The notes beneath the pieces are model-generated. The model was not told the DNA's origin. It searched no databases and saw only the letters and a program-made list of their open reading frames with translations. From an uncultured Pseudohongiella sp. (GTDB lineage: Bacteria; Pseudomonadota; Gammaproteobacteria; Pseudomonadales; Pseudohongiellaceae): a DNA stretch of 64,000 bases. A program made the translations under genes and the position numbers. Positions 26,685-36,007 of this stretch are shown here, piece by piece (the first letter of the stretch is position 1; the number at the start of each line of letters is the position of its first letter). The stretch spans positions 1,098,438 through 1,162,437 of the forward strand of contig OX638341.1 of NCBI GenBank assembly GCA_951812965.1, read 5' to 3'.

Positions 26685-27527
26685 GTGGAGCGTTCCGAAA
26701 GGGCAGGCCAGGGGGACCGATTCGTGTTCACGGTCTTTCTGTCGATTTGTGCCCACGCCCTGATCATACTCGGAATCGGTTTTTCCCTGCCCGCCGAAAG
26801 CCGCGACGAATCCCCCCTCGATATCACCATTGCCAGCTATCGCAGCGAAATACCGCCGCGGGAAGCCGATTTTCGCGCACAGGAAAATCAGACCGGAAGC
26901 GGCTCGCTCGATGTGGCGGCGGCGCCGGCGACCCTGTACGAATCCGAATTTCACGCAGAGACCATCGAGGAAGTGCTGCCGTTGCCGCAGATTCCGGACA
27001 GTGGCGAGGAAAACGCGGTGACCGAAGTGATTGCCGCCGAAGGCGATCTCGCCAATGCCGATCTTGCAGGTGAAAACAGGGCTGAAGCGGCAACCGACGA
27101 AATCAGTCTTGCCATCGCCAGCTTGCAGGCGCAACTCGACCGGCGCCGGCAGGCCTACGCCAAGCGGCCTCGCACCTACACCATTTCCTCCGCTTCGACG
27201 CAGAAGAGCCATGACGCCCTGTATCTCGACAACTGGCGCCGGCATGTCGAAGCCGTGGGTAACCGGAACTATCCCTCGGAGGCCGAGCACTTGCGCCTCT
27301 ACGGCAGTCTGCGGCTGCTCGTCTCGCAAATGCCCGACGGCAGCGTGAACGATGTGGAGATTCTGTCTTCCTCGGGGCATGAATTGCTCGACCAGTCCGC
27401 GGTGGAAATAGTGCGCATGGCAGCGCCCTTCGAGCCCTTTCCGGCTGAATTACGATCCGAAGTTGATATACTCGAAATCATACGCACCTGGCGGTTCCAC
27501 GAAGCGGAGGGACTGACCAGCTACTAG
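26685..27527 (+). CDS. TonB-like energy transducer (TonB3-type)
   Basis: A 280-residue inner-membrane-anchored protein: one N-terminal TM (about residues 10-32, VFLSICAHALIILGIGFSL), a long periplasmic Ala/Glu-rich linker and a C-terminal TonB domain (about 185-275; YPSEAEHLRLYGSLRLLV, SSSGHELLDQSAVEIVRMA). The position between gshB and yqgE matches Pseudomonas TonB3, linked to twitching and type IV pilus function there. No ExbB/ExbD is present nearby. The gene begins 15 bases after gshB. Confidence 0.88.
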   Translation: MERSERAGQGDRFVFTVFLSICAHALIILGIGFSLPAESRDESPLDITIASYRSEIPPREADFRAQENQTGSGSLDVAAAPATLYESEFHAETIEEVLPLPQIPDSGEENAVTEVIAAEGDLANADLAGENRAEAATDEISLAIASLQAQLDRRRQAYAKRPRTYTISSASTQKSHDALYLDNWRRHVEAVGNRNYPSEAEHLRLYGSLRLLVSQMPDGSVNDVEILSSSGHELLDQSAVEIVRMAAPFEPFPAELRSEVDILEIIRTWRFHEAEGLTSY

Positions 27528-27611
27528 ACGTACCTGCACGGGGACTTGCATGACAGGCGCCACGCGCGCCGTCATGAATCAGCATGAGTACTTGGGTATG
27601 AGCACCAGGGC

Positions 27612-28181
27612 ATGAGTACCGGGGACAGTCTGGAAAATCAATTTCTCGTCGCCATGCCGCAATTGGCAGGCACCTATTTTGGCAGTTCGGTGACCTATTT
27701 GTGGAAACACGACGATTCGGGCGCAATCGGCATCGTGGTAAACAAACCGCTGCAGGCCAGCGTCGCCGACATATTCGAAGAGCTGGAAATCCGCAGCGAA
27801 GCGGGTGAGCGGTACTTTCGCGAGCGGCAAGTACTGGCCGGAGGCCCGGTGGAAAGCGACAAGGGATTCATCCTGCACGATGCCGGCGAACAATGGGAAT
27901 CCTCGATCGGCATCACGCAGGGAATCACCATCACCACCTCGAAAACCATCCTCGAAGCGATCGCTTCAGGCAAAGGCCCGAACAACTATCTGGTCGCACT
28001 GGGCTGCGCCGGCTGGGCGCCCGGACAACTCGAACAGGAGTTGTGCGACAACGTCTGGCTGACAACGCCGGCAAGCAGCGACCTGATCTTTTCCGAAGAC
28101 TATGCCGGCAAGCCGCGCGCCGCGGCGGCGCAACTCGGCATATCGCTGGAAAAACTTTCCCCCGAGGCAGGCCATACCTGA
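27612..28181 (+). CDS. YqgE/AlgH family protein
   Basis: A 189-residue cytoplasmic protein of the DUF179 family (yqgE/algH). Typical motifs are NQFLVAMPQLAGTYFGSSV, HDDSGAIGIVVNKPL and LGCAGWAPGQLEQEL. Its biochemical function is not established; in Pseudomonas AlgH was linked to alginate gene expression, but the fold suggests a nucleic-acid or redox role. It ends one base before the ruvX frame, fitting the conserved yqgE-ruvX pair. Confidence 0.94.
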   Translation: MSTGDSLENQFLVAMPQLAGTYFGSSVTYLWKHDDSGAIGIVVNKPLQASVADIFEELEIRSEAGERYFRERQVLAGGPVESDKGFILHDAGEQWESSIGITQGITITTSKTILEAIASGKGPNNYLVALGCAGWAPGQLEQELCDNVWLTTPASSDLIFSEDYAGKPRAAAAQLGISLEKLSPEAGHT

Positions 28182-28190
28182 TTGACCGCA

Positions 28191-28652
28191 ATGACCCTGA
28201 GCCTGTTTCCCGACGATCTGAGTTCCGAGTTCTCGGCGCTCGCATTCGACTTCGGCACTCAGCGCATCGGCGTCGCGTTCGGTCAGAGCGTAACCGGAAC
28301 CGCCAGTGCGGTCACGGTGCTGAAGGCCCGCGACGGCCAGCCACGCTGGAACGAAATGGCGCAACTCGTCGAGCAATGGAAGCCGGACGTTTTTCTGGTT
28401 GGATTGCCCTACAACATCGACGGCACGGTCAGCGAATTACTGGGGCGCGCGGAGAAATTCGCCCGCCGCCTGCAGGAACGATTCGACAAACCCTGCTACG
28501 GCATGGACGAGAGACTTTCCTCGCGGGAGGCGATCGAGCGCCTGGTAGAAGCCAATACGGCCAGGACCGTCAGGAAAACCGCCATCGACCATATCGCCGC
28601 CCAGATCATCCTCGAAAACTGGTTCAACGAAATCCGCGTTAATTCCTCATAG
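28191..28652 (+). CDS. ruvX: Putative Holliday junction resolvase / pre-16S rRNA nuclease
   Basis: YqgF family RNase H-fold nuclease, 153 residues from ATG 28191 (a TTG at 28182 abutting the yqgE stop is possible). The active-site Asp lies in AFDFGTQRIGVAFG, followed by the NIDGTVSELLGRA region, GMDERLSSREA with catalytic Glu/Asp, and the final Asp in AIDHIAAQIIL. It processes the 5' end of 16S rRNA in E. coli. It is convergent to pilT and overlaps its 3' end by 6 bases. Confidence 0.94.
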   Translation: MTLSLFPDDLSSEFSALAFDFGTQRIGVAFGQSVTGTASAVTVLKARDGQPRWNEMAQLVEQWKPDVFLVGLPYNIDGTVSELLGRAEKFARRLQERFDKPCYGMDERLSSREAIERLVEANTARTVRKTAIDHIAAQIILENWFNEIRVNSS

Positions 28653-29687
28653 TCCGAACGCCGCCATATCTCGCGCCTGGGCGCGAGCCTGCGCCAGGCT
28701 GATCGATCCGGCGGTGAGCATTTCCGCCAGACTCTGATCGAGCGTGCGCATGCCCAGCGCAGCACCGGCCTGCATGCACGAATAAATCTGGGCGATGCGG
28801 TCTTCACGAACCAGATTTCTCACCGCATTGGTAGCGATGAGCAGTTCCCGGGCGGCGACGCGTCCGCCGCCGGTTTTTTTCAGCAGGATTTGGGCGATCA
28901 CCGCCTGCAGGGACTCGGAAAGCTGGGTTCTCACGATGGCCTTTTCGCCGGCGGGGAATACGTCGATGATGCGATTGACAGTCTTGATTGCCGATGCCGT
29001 ATGCAAGGTAGCCAACACCAGATGGCCGGTTTCCGCGGCGGTCAGCGCCAGACGAATCGTTTCCGGATCGCGCAGTTCGCCTAGCAGGATGACATCGGGA
29101 TCTTCGCGCAATGCCGCGCGCAACGCCGCCGGGAAGCCCCTGGTATGCAGTCGCGCCTCGCGTTGGGTGACCAGGCAGCGCCTGCTTTCGTGAATGAATT
29201 CGATAGGGTCCTCGATGGTAAGGATATGTCCCTTTCGATTGCGGTTCACTGAATCGACCATGGCCGCCAGCGTGGTGGACTTGCCCGAGCCCGTCGGCCC
29301 GGTGACCACAACGAGGCCACGCGGCAGGCCGGCGATTCCGGCGATGGCATCGTCCATGCCGAGTTGTTCGAGCGAGAGCAACCGTGACGGTATCGCGCGA
29401 AACACCGCGCCTGCGCCGTTGCGTTGCAGAAAGGCGTTGAGCCGGAAGCGGCCCAACTCCGGCGCATCGATCGCGAGATCGATTTCCTCGCCGGCGAGGA
29501 ATCGCCCACGCTGCTCTTTGTCGAGGCATTCTTCGATGCAAGTCAGAACTTGTGAATTGCTCAAGGTCGGCATCGACACCTCGCACAATTCTCCGTCCAC
29601 CCGCAGCCAGGGCGGAAGTCCGGCCGAAAGATGCAGATCGGACGCCCCGCGCTCGATGCACAATTCAAGTAGTTTCCTTAGCGCCAT
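28647..29687 (-). CDS. pilT: Type IV pilus retraction ATPase PilT
   Basis: A hexameric secretion-type ATPase that drives pilus retraction; 346 residues, like standard PilT. The N-terminus LCIERGASDLHLSAGLPPW fits the family, and Walker A GPTGSGKSTTLAAM, Asp box ILTIEDPIEF, Walker B DPDVILLGELRD and HTASAIKT (His box) are intact. The C-terminal AAFGL tail differs slightly from the classical PilT ending. ATG 29687 has GGGAAA upstream. Divergent from yggS and convergent with ruvX. Confidence 0.94.
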   Translation of the reverse strand: MALRKLLELCIERGASDLHLSAGLPPWLRVDGELCEVSMPTLSNSQVLTCIEECLDKEQRGRFLAGEEIDLAIDAPELGRFRLNAFLQRNGAGAVFRAIPSRLLSLEQLGMDDAIAGIAGLPRGLVVVTGPTGSGKSTTLAAMVDSVNRNRKGHILTIEDPIEFIHESRRCLVTQREARLHTRGFPAALRAALREDPDVILLGELRDPETIRLALTAAETGHLVLATLHTASAIKTVNRIIDVFPAGEKAIVRTQLSESLQAVIAQILLKKTGGGRVAARELLIATNAVRNLVREDRIAQIYSCMQAGAALGMRTLDQSLAEMLTAGSISLAQARAQARDMAAFGL

Positions 29688-29723
29688 TGCGGTTTCCCTC
29701 CTGATTGGCCTTGTCCCCCTGGT

Positions 29724-29740
29724 CGTACATGTCATGTACG
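29724..29740. promoter_or_regulatory. 17-bp odd-length palindrome between pilT and yggS
   Basis: cgtacatg-t-catgtacg is a perfect inverted repeat around a central T. It sits in the 137-bp divergent region 37 bp upstream of the pilT ATG, so it could be an operator acting on both genes. A related half (gtcgtacctg) follows at 29748. Confidence 0.4.
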
Positions 29741-29824
29741 CCCCTGGTCGTACCTGCAATGGTAGACTTGACGGGCAAAAACACCCGATTTCGGGATTAT
29801 TTTTCTGGCCTATTCCGTAGTGAC

Positions 29825-30517
29825 GTGACCGACATCGCCGCCAACCTGAAACGGATTCGCGCCCGCATTCGGGAATGCGAAGCGCGCAACGGCCGGGCGC
29901 CGGGCAGTGTGTCACTGCTTCCGGTCAGCAAGGGGCAGCCGCCGGAAAAGATCGAGCAGGCGTATCGCCTGGGTATACGCGATCTCGGCGAGAGTTACCT
30001 CAAGGAAGCCCAGGACAAGATGGCGCTGGCCCAGAACCGCAACTGGCGCTGCGACTGGCATTTCATCGGTCCGTTGCAATCCAACAAGACCCGCGGCATT
30101 GCCGCGATCTTTCATTGGGTGCAAAGCGTCGAACGCGCGAAAATCGCTCTGCGGCTGGATGACCAGCGACCCGCGGATCTGCCGCCGCTGAATGTTTGCG
30201 TACAGGTCAACTTGTCGGGCGAGCCCGGCAAATCCGGTGTGAGCCTCGATGAGGCCGAGGATCTTTGCCGCGAGATCGAATCCTTGCCGCGCCTGCGCCT
30301 GCGAGGGTTGATGGCGATTCCCGCGCGAATCGCCGATGAACGCGTCCAGCGCGAGGCGTTCCGCACCCTCGCCGGCGAGTTTCACCGCCTTCGAAAATCC
30401 TTCCCCGGCATGGACACGCTCTCCATGGGAATGAGCGCCGATTTCGAAGCCGCCATCGCCGAGGGCGCCACCATGATCCGCCTTGGTGAAGTGCTGTTCG
30501 GAAAGCGCCCCCAATGA
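29825..30517 (+). CDS. yggS: YggS-family PLP homeostasis protein
   Basis: A PLP-binding protein of 230 residues (PLPBP/YggS) that buffers pyridoxal phosphate and affects amino-acid balance; it has no known catalysis. The lysine that holds PLP is in LLPVSKGQPPEKI, followed by LGESYLKEAQDK and WHFIGPLQSNKTRGI, and the C-terminal LSMGMSADFEAAIAEGATM. The GTG at 29825 gives the normal N-terminus (TDIAANLKRIRARI). It starts the conserved string yggS-proC-yggT. Confidence 0.95.
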   Translation: MTDIAANLKRIRARIRECEARNGRAPGSVSLLPVSKGQPPEKIEQAYRLGIRDLGESYLKEAQDKMALAQNRNWRCDWHFIGPLQSNKTRGIAAIFHWVQSVERAKIALRLDDQRPADLPPLNVCVQVNLSGEPGKSGVSLDEAEDLCREIESLPRLRLRGLMAIPARIADERVQREAFRTLAGEFHRLRKSFPGMDTLSMGMSADFEAAIAEGATMIRLGEVLFGKRPQ

Positions 30518-30565
30518 TTATGGGATAGAATGACCGCTTTTCTCGGAACGGCTGGGAGAAACGCC

Positions 30566-31384
30566 GTGGCGGCGCAGAACATCGGATTCATCGGCAGCGG
30601 CAACATCGCCCGCAGCCTTGTGCTCGGCTTGCTCGCCAAAGGCCGGAATCCCGCGCACATATACGCCGCTGACATCGATGCCGGAAAGGTGGAGCGGCTC
30701 GTGCGCGATCATGGCGTCAATGCCGCCGGTCACGAACAGATTGCGCAGACTTGCGATCTCATCGTACTTGCCGTGAAACCGCAATCCATGTCTGAAGCCT
30801 GCGCTTCGCTGAAGGCCGCGCTGGCAGGCCGCGGCCCGGTCATCATGTCGCTTGCCGCCGGTGTAAACCTGGCCCGAATCGGGGAATTGCTTGGTTCCGG
30901 GCTCGCGCTGGCGCGCTGCATGCCGAATACGCCCGCCCTGATCGGCACCGGCGCCGCGGGCTTGTACGCTAACGAAAACGCAAGCACCGAACAGAAACAG
31001 GACATCGAAGACTTGATGAACTCCGTCGGCATCTGTGTCTGGTGCGAGCTTGAATCAGACCTCGATACGATCACCGCGCTTTCAGGTTCCGGGCCGGCCT
31101 ACTTCTTCCTGTTCATGGAAGCCATGCGGAACGCGGCCTGCGGCCTCGGCCTGGAACCCGGCGTAGCTGAAAAACTGACCGGCCAGACCGCTCTCGGCGC
31201 CGCGGAGCTCGCTCGCGCCAGCGAATGCGGGCTCGTCGAGTTACGCGCCCAGGTGACTTCTCCAGGCGGCACCACCGAAGCCGCGATCGCCCGCTTCGAG
31301 CAAGGCGGGTTGCGGCAACTGGTCGATGAGGCCATCGTCGCGGCAGCCGAGCGGGCCCGCGAACTGGCCCGGGAAAACGGGTAG
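30566..31384 (+). CDS. proC: Pyrroline-5-carboxylate reductase
   Basis: Last step of proline biosynthesis: NAD(P)H-dependent reduction of pyrroline-5-carboxylate; 272 residues from GTG 30566, which has GGGAGA upstream. An ATG at 30530 would add 12 residues. The Rossmann motif NIGFIGSGNIARSLV lies at the N-terminus; VKPQSM, ARCMPNTPALIGTGA and the family signature near LRAQVTSPGGTTEAAI are present. Cotranscribed with yggS and yggT. Confidence 0.96.
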   Translation: MAAQNIGFIGSGNIARSLVLGLLAKGRNPAHIYAADIDAGKVERLVRDHGVNAAGHEQIAQTCDLIVLAVKPQSMSEACASLKAALAGRGPVIMSLAAGVNLARIGELLGSGLALARCMPNTPALIGTGAAGLYANENASTEQKQDIEDLMNSVGICVWCELESDLDTITALSGSGPAYFFLFMEAMRNAACGLGLEPGVAEKLTGQTALGAAELARASECGLVELRAQVTSPGGTTEAAIARFEQGGLRQLVDEAIVAAAERARELARENG

Positions 31385-31393
31385 GAAATCAAG

Positions 31394-31978
31394 ATGAACG
31401 CATTGGCTACGGTCTTCAGCGCACTCGGCGGTCTCTACCTGCTGGCTATACTCTTGCGCTTTCTGCTGCAAGTGGCGCGGGCAGACTTCTATAACCCGGT
31501 TTCACAGGCGGTAGTGCGGGTTACGGACCCGATGGTGCGTGTGTTCCGCACTTTCATTCCCGGTTATCGAAATCTGGACTTCGCCGCGCTGGCGCTGGCC
31601 TTTGTCGTGGAGGGCATCGCCATCTACGTGCTGTTCCTGTTGTATGGCGCCAGCGTGCCGGGAATCGGATTCGTCGTCACCTGGTCGGTACTCGGCGTGG
31701 TGTATTTCATAATCAATATCTATTGGTATGCGATCATCGCGTCCATCATCATGTCCTTCGTCATGCTTTTTTCAGGCAACATGAATCCGCATCCGATCCT
31801 GATGCTGGTCTGGCAATTGACCGACCCGGTGATGGCGCCTTTCCGAAAGATCATCCCACCCATGGGCGGCCTGGACTTCTCGCCTATTTTCGTTTTCATT
31901 CTGTTGCGGTTTATCCTGAGTTTCCTGGATGAAAACTTTGGCGGGCAGCAGGTCTCGATGGTCGTAATCGGCATTTGA
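31394..31978 (+). CDS. yggT: YggT family membrane protein
   Basis: A 194-residue inner-membrane protein with two YGGT repeats (about residues 8-80 and 110-190), each with a hydrophobic helix pair and the [15 protein letters not shown] segment (here [19 protein letters not shown] and [17 protein letters not shown]). Function is not established, although YggT proteins are linked to osmotic stress and cell division. It sits between proC and metX as in Pseudomonas-type genomes. Confidence 0.93.
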   Translation: MNALATVFSALGGLYLLAILLRFLLQVARADFYNPVSQAVVRVTDPMVRVFRTFIPGYRNLDFAALALAFVVEGIAIYVLFLLYGASVPGIGFVVTWSVLGVVYFIINIYWYAIIASIIMSFVMLFSGNMNPHPILMLVWQLTDPVMAPFRKIIPPMGGLDFSPIFVFILLRFILSFLDENFGGQQVSMVVIGI

Positions 31979-32034
31979 CGAAGCATGATCGAGGACGGAA
32001 AGCCCGCGCGGGCCGCGCACGAAAACAGCCAGCC

Positions 32035-33234
32035 ATGAGTAAAGCGAACGAACAGAACAGCGTCGGCCTGGTTGAGCCGCAACGCTTTGATTTCGACGAA
32101 CCGCTGACCTTGCGCAGCGGCAAGGTGCTGCCTGCTTATGAATTGATGGTAGAAACCTACGGCGAACTGAACGCGGAACGTTCCAACGCCATTCTGATCT
32201 GCCATGCGCTCAGCGGCGATCATCACGCCGCGGGCTACCATAGCGAGGACGACCGCAAACCGGGCTGGTGGGATACCTGCATCGGACCGGGCAAGCCGAT
32301 AGACACCAGGTTCTTTTACGTCGTATGCCTGAACAATCTCGGCGGTTGCGGCGGCAGCACGGGTCCGACTTCGATCAACCCGGAAACCGGCAAGTACTAC
32401 GGGCCGGATTTTCCCATCATTACGGTACGCGATTGGGTCAACAGCCAGGTCCGGCTGACAGATCGGCTGGGTATAGAAAAATGGGCGGCGGTAATCGGCG
32501 GCAGCCTCGGCGGCATGCAAGTGCTGCGATGGGCCATCAGTTATCCCGAACGGCTGCACCACGCCATCGCCATTGCCGCGGCGCCGAAACTTTCGGCGCA
32601 GAATATCGCTTTCAACGAAGTGGCGCGTCAGTCGATCACCAGTGATCCGGATTTTCACGACGGGCACTATCTGGAACATGGTGTCTACCCCAAGCAGGGA
32701 CTGATGCTCGCGCGCATGGTAGGGCATATCACCTATCTGTCCGATTCGGCCATGGGCGCCAAGTTCGGCAAGGACGACGCCGGTCTGCAAGGGCAGAAAG
32801 GCAATTTCGGCCGCGATCTGCGCACCGGATCGCTGAGTTTCGGATTCAATGTCGATTTCGAAGTGGAAAGCTACCTGCGTTACCAGGGCGAGCAGTTTTC
32901 GGAAAAATTCGACGCCAACACCTACCTGCTGATGACCAAGGCGCTAGACTATTTCGACCCGTCGGTCGACTACGAAGGCGATCTCGCGCGCGCGTTCTCC
33001 GGGTCCGATTGCAAGTTCCTGCTGGTCTCCTTCAGCACCGACTGGCGTTTCCCGCCGGACCGTTCGCGCGAACTCGTCAATCAGTTGCTCCAGGCGGGCA
33101 AACAAGTGAGTTACCTGGAAATCGAGGCGGATCAAGGGCACGACGCATTTCTTCTGCCGATTCCGCGTTATGTGAATGCGCTTTCCGCCTATCTCGGCAA
33201 TGCGCACAGAGAGCTTTGCGGCGATGCGTCCTGA
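32035..33234 (+). CDS. metX: Homoserine O-acyltransferase (MetX)
   Basis: Activates homoserine for methionine biosynthesis; 399 residues, alpha/beta hydrolase fold. The nucleophile Ser lies in [13 protein letters not shown], with the oxyanion region [15 protein letters not shown]; later Asp/His are in [11 protein letters not shown] and [10 protein letters not shown]. Acetyl- versus succinyl-CoA use cannot be read with certainty; MetX paired with MetW in gammaproteobacteria often uses succinyl-CoA. The ATG at 32035 was chosen because the preceding 20 codons do not match the family. Overlaps metW by 11 bases. Confidence 0.95.
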   Translation: MSKANEQNSVGLVEPQRFDFDEPLTLRSGKVLPAYELMVETYGELNAERSNAILICHALSGDHHAAGYHSEDDRKPGWWDTCIGPGKPIDTRFFYVVCLNNLGGCGGSTGPTSINPETGKYYGPDFPIITVRDWVNSQVRLTDRLGIEKWAAVIGGSLGGMQVLRWAISYPERLHHAIAIAAAPKLSAQNIAFNEVARQSITSDPDFHDGHYLEHGVYPKQGLMLARMVGHITYLSDSAMGAKFGKDDAGLQGQKGNFGRDLRTGSLSFGFNVDFEVESYLRYQGEQFSEKFDANTYLLMTKALDYFDPSVDYEGDLARAFSGSDCKFLLVSFSTDWRFPPDRSRELVNQLLQAGKQVSYLEIEADQGHDAFLLPIPRYVNALSAYLGNAHRELCGDAS

Positions 33235-33817
33235 CCTGGAAATCATTCAGCAATGGATCGAACCCGGCAGCCGCGTGCTCGACCTCGGCTGCGGCGACGG
33301 CGCCTTGCTTGCCTACTTGCAGGAGGAAAAAGGCGTGCGCGCCATCGGGCTCGAGATTGATCCGCTCAAAATCGAGAAATGCCTGGCAGCCGGGGTGGCG
33401 GTAATCGAACAGAATCTGAACCAGGGCCTTTCCAATTTCGACACCGGAAGTTTCGATACCGTGCTGCTCGCCCAGACTCTGCAAGCACTCGACAATCCCG
33501 CGGAACTCGTGCAGGAAATGTTGCGAATCGGCAAGAAGGGGATCGTTACTTTTCCCAATTTCGGCAACTGGCGCAGCCGGCTCGACCTGTTGCTGCGAGG
33601 ACGCATGCCGGTGTCGGAGTTCATTCCGCACCAGTGGTATGACACGCCCAACATCCATTTCTGCACGGTCAGGGATTTTGACGTTCTTTGCACGGACGGG
33701 AACATCGACGTACTTGCCCGCACCGTGGTCAATTCCCGCCACGAAGGCAGTTGGCCGATGAGGGCCTGGCCGAACTTTCTCGGCGAAGTCGCCATCTACC
33801 ACCTGACGACAAATTAG
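33224..33817 (+). CDS. metW: Methionine biosynthesis protein MetW
   Basis: A 197-residue SAM-dependent methyltransferase-fold protein that is found as a partner of MetX and stimulates its activity in several bacteria. Motif I is [15 protein letters not shown]; conserved regions [14 protein letters not shown] and [21 protein letters not shown] follow. The ATG at 33224 lies within metX, so the genes are translationally coupled. Confidence 0.95.
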   Translation: MRPDLEIIQQWIEPGSRVLDLGCGDGALLAYLQEEKGVRAIGLEIDPLKIEKCLAAGVAVIEQNLNQGLSNFDTGSFDTVLLAQTLQALDNPAELVQEMLRIGKKGIVTFPNFGNWRSRLDLLLRGRMPVSEFIPHQWYDTPNIHFCTVRDFDVLCTDGNIDVLARTVVNSRHEGSWPMRAWPNFLGEVAIYHLTTN

Positions 33818-33823
33818 CGATCG

Positions 33824-34426
33824 ATGTCCAGGATCGTGCTTGCCAGTGGAAACAAGGCCAAATTGGAGGAAATGCGCGCACTGCTGGCGGACAAGAAGGT
33901 CGAGTTACTGTCCCAGGACGAGTTCGGAATCGATGCCGCGGAGGAAACCGGCCTGAGTTTCGTGGAGAACGCATTGATCAAGGCCAGGCACGCCTGCCGG
34001 GAATCAGGGCTGGCCGCCATCGCCGACGATTCGGGTCTCGAAGTCGATGCGCTCGACGGCGCCCCCGGGATTTATTCCGCGCGTTACGCTGAATGCGACG
34101 GGCCCGGGGCGGATGAGGAGAACAATCTGAAATTATTGTCCGAAATGGAACAGGTGCCAAAGTCCGAACGCAGCGCGCGCTTTCAATGCGCCATAGTCCT
34201 GATGAGGCATGCCGCGGACCCGATGCCCCTGGTCTGCCAGGGAACCTGGGAAGGAAGCATTCTGTTCCTGCCTCGCGGCGAGAACGGCTTTGGCTATGAT
34301 CCGCTATTTTTCGTTCCCGGCGAGAACTGTACTTCAGCGGAACTTCCGTCGGCGCGCAAAAACGTCCTCAGTCACCGTGGCCAGGCCATCGGCAAATTAC
34401 TGTCATGCTGGAACTACCCCCTTTAA
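33824..34426 (+). CDS. rdgB: dITP/XTP pyrophosphatase (RdgB/HAM1)
   Basis: Removes non-canonical purine triphosphates from the nucleotide pool; 200 residues. SGNKAKLEEMRALL, ENALIKARHAC, AIADDSGLEVDAL (catalytic Asp), FGYDPLFFVP and SHRGQAIGKL are all in place. The gene begins 6 bases after metW and its 3' end overlaps hemW by 22 bases. Confidence 0.96.
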   Translation: MSRIVLASGNKAKLEEMRALLADKKVELLSQDEFGIDAAEETGLSFVENALIKARHACRESGLAAIADDSGLEVDALDGAPGIYSARYAECDGPGADEENNLKLLSEMEQVPKSERSARFQCAIVLMRHAADPMPLVCQGTWEGSILFLPRGENGFGYDPLFFVPGENCTSAELPSARKNVLSHRGQAIGKLLSCWNYPL

Positions 34427-35646
34427 GTTTGTATGTCCACATTCCCTGGTGTGTACGCAAGTGCCCATATTGTGATTTCAATTCACATGAACGCCCGGGC
34501 GGGGAAATTCCCGAAGCGGAGTATGTCGAAAGACTCGAAGCCGACCTGAAACGCGAACTCGCCCGGGCGACGCATGCGTCGCCTCTACAGGCGAACAAAA
34601 ATGCGCAAAGGGTCGGGCGTAGTCGTAGGGGCGACGCATGCGTCGCCCGAAATTCGCGTGAATCGGCAAATGCAGGCGAAAGGCAGATCCAGACCGTGTT
34701 CTTCGGTGGTGGGACACCCAGCCTGTTCCGGCCGGAGTCATTTGAACGATTGTTGGATTTCTTGCATGCCGGCGGCCGGCTTGCTCCGGAGCCTGAGATC
34801 ACGCTGGAGGCCAATCCGGGTACGGCGGAGGCCGCGCGGTTCGCTGGATACCGCAAGGCCGGAATCAACCGCCTTTCCCTTGGCGTACAAAGTTTCAATG
34901 ATATCTCCCTCGCCAGGCTCGGCCGTATCCATAACGGCGCCGAAGCGCGCTCGGCTATTGCCATGGCGCGCTTCACCGGTTTTGACAACATCAATCTCGA
35001 TCTGATGTTCGGCCTGCCGGGCCAAAGCCGGGAACAGGCGTTGCAGGACCTGGAAACCGCCATCGACTTCAGGCCGGAGCATATCTCCTGGTACCAGTTG
35101 ACACTGGAGCCCAATACCGCGTTCTGGCGCCGGCCGCCGCGATTGCCGGAAGCAAGCGCTGTCGACGAAATGCAGGAAGCCGGCCTCCACCGGCTCGCGC
35201 GCGCCGGTTATGAACGCTACGAAGTTTCCGCGTTTGCACTTAAGGGCAAGGAGAGTCGGCACAACATTAATTATTGGGCTTTTGGAGATTATCTCGGCAT
35301 TGGCGCCGGCGCACATGGCAAGTTGACCGAACCGGCTTCAAATCGAATTTTCCGGACCAGAAAGACCAGGCAGCCGAAACACTTTCTTTCACCGGGCGAC
35401 CATACCGCCGTGGAGGAGGTACAAAAGAACGAACGGCCGCTGGAATTTCTCATGAATGCCCTGCGCCTGGGGGCCGGTTTCAGCGTCGGCGAGTTCGAAA
35501 GCCGCACAGGGATTGCTTTCGGCACAATCAAGGAGAAGATAGAATGCCTTACTTCTCGGGAATTGCTGGAATTGAATGGACAGATTGTCCGTCCCACCCA
35601 CAAGGGCTATCGGTTGCTGGACAGCATTCTGGGAGAATTCACTTGA
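34405..35646 (+). CDS. hemW: Heme chaperone HemW (radical SAM) with a palindromic-element insertion
   Basis: A 413-residue radical-SAM protein that delivers heme to respiratory enzymes; annotated in older work as oxygen-independent coproporphyrinogen oxidase-like. The 4Fe-4S Cys motif is at Cys16, 20, 23 (WCVRKCPYCDF), followed later by GGGTPSLF and GVQSF. Compared with E. coli HemW (about 380 residues) there are about 33 additional residues at about 53-86 (ARATHASPLQ ... RRGDACVARN) encoded by two inverted copies of the dispersed palindrome; the frame stays open. The insertion falls between the first helix and the next strand, likely a surface loop, so function may be kept. Confidence 0.93.
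   Translation: MLELPPLSLYVHIPWCVRKCPYCDFNSHERPGGEIPEAEYVERLEADLKRELARATHASPLQANKNAQRVGRSRRGDACVARNSRESANAGERQIQTVFFGGGTPSLFRPESFERLLDFLHAGGRLAPEPEITLEANPGTAEAARFAGYRKAGINRLSLGVQSFNDISLARLGRIHNGAEARSAIAMARFTGFDNINLDLMFGLPGQSREQALQDLETAIDFRPEHISWYQLTLEPNTAFWRRPPRLPEASAVDEMQEAGLHRLARAGYERYEVSAFALKGKESRHNINYWAFGDYLGIGAGAHGKLTEPASNRIFRTRKTRQPKHFLSPGDHTAVEEVQKNERPLEFLMNALRLGAGFSVGEFESRTGIAFGTIKEKIECLTSRELLELNGQIVRPTHKGYRLLDSILGEFT
34564..34649 (+). repeat. Inverted pair of right-half palindromes inside hemW
   Basis: 34564-34588 reads cgggcgacgcatgcgtcg then cctctac (R half) and 34625-34649 reads gtaggggcgacgcatgcg then tcgcccg (R half reversed), 36 bp apart. Both are read through in frame. The arrangement R...R' differs from the L...R form seen between genes. 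Confidence 0.9.
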
Positions 35647-36005
35647 GTAAGCCATTGAACAAAATGAACTGTGAACCATGCCGGTTCGGCGGACACGCAG
35701 TGACCGACGCGGAAGCCCGCGACTTGATTATCAAGATTCCCGCGTGGCGGCGGGAAACCCGTAAAGGTGTAAAGAGGTTGTTGCGGGAATTCAGTTTTAT
35801 CGGCTTTGACGAAGCTTTCGAGTTCTCCGGACGTATCGCCGAACTCGCGCGGGAGCAGGATCATCATCCGACCATGCTGGTCGAATACGGCAAGGTAACG
35901 ATCCGCTGGTGGACCCACAAGATCAACGGCCTGCATCTGAACGATTTCATCATGGCGGCGAAAACCGACGACATCTTCAAGGGAATGACCGAAAGTCGGA
36001 ACTGA
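35643..36005 (+). CDS. phhB: Pterin-4a-carbinolamine dehydratase
   Basis: Recycles the tetrahydrobiopterin cofactor in phenylalanine hydroxylation and is also a small nucleotide-metabolism-associated protein; 120 residues. The family pattern is clear: CEPCRFGGHAVTDAEA, the active-site His pair in REQDHHPTMLVEYGKV, and WWTHKINGLHLNDFIMA. TTG at 35643 overlaps the hemW stop and has GGGAGA 8 bases before it, whereas the ATG at 35664 has no ribosome site and would remove part of the N-terminus. No phenylalanine hydroxylase gene is in view. Confidence 0.9.
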   Translation: MSKPLNKMNCEPCRFGGHAVTDAEARDLIIKIPAWRRETRKGVKRLLREFSFIGFDEAFEFSGRIAELAREQDHHPTMLVEYGKVTIRWWTHKINGLHLNDFIMAAKTDDIFKGMTESRN

Positions 36006-36007
36006 CC

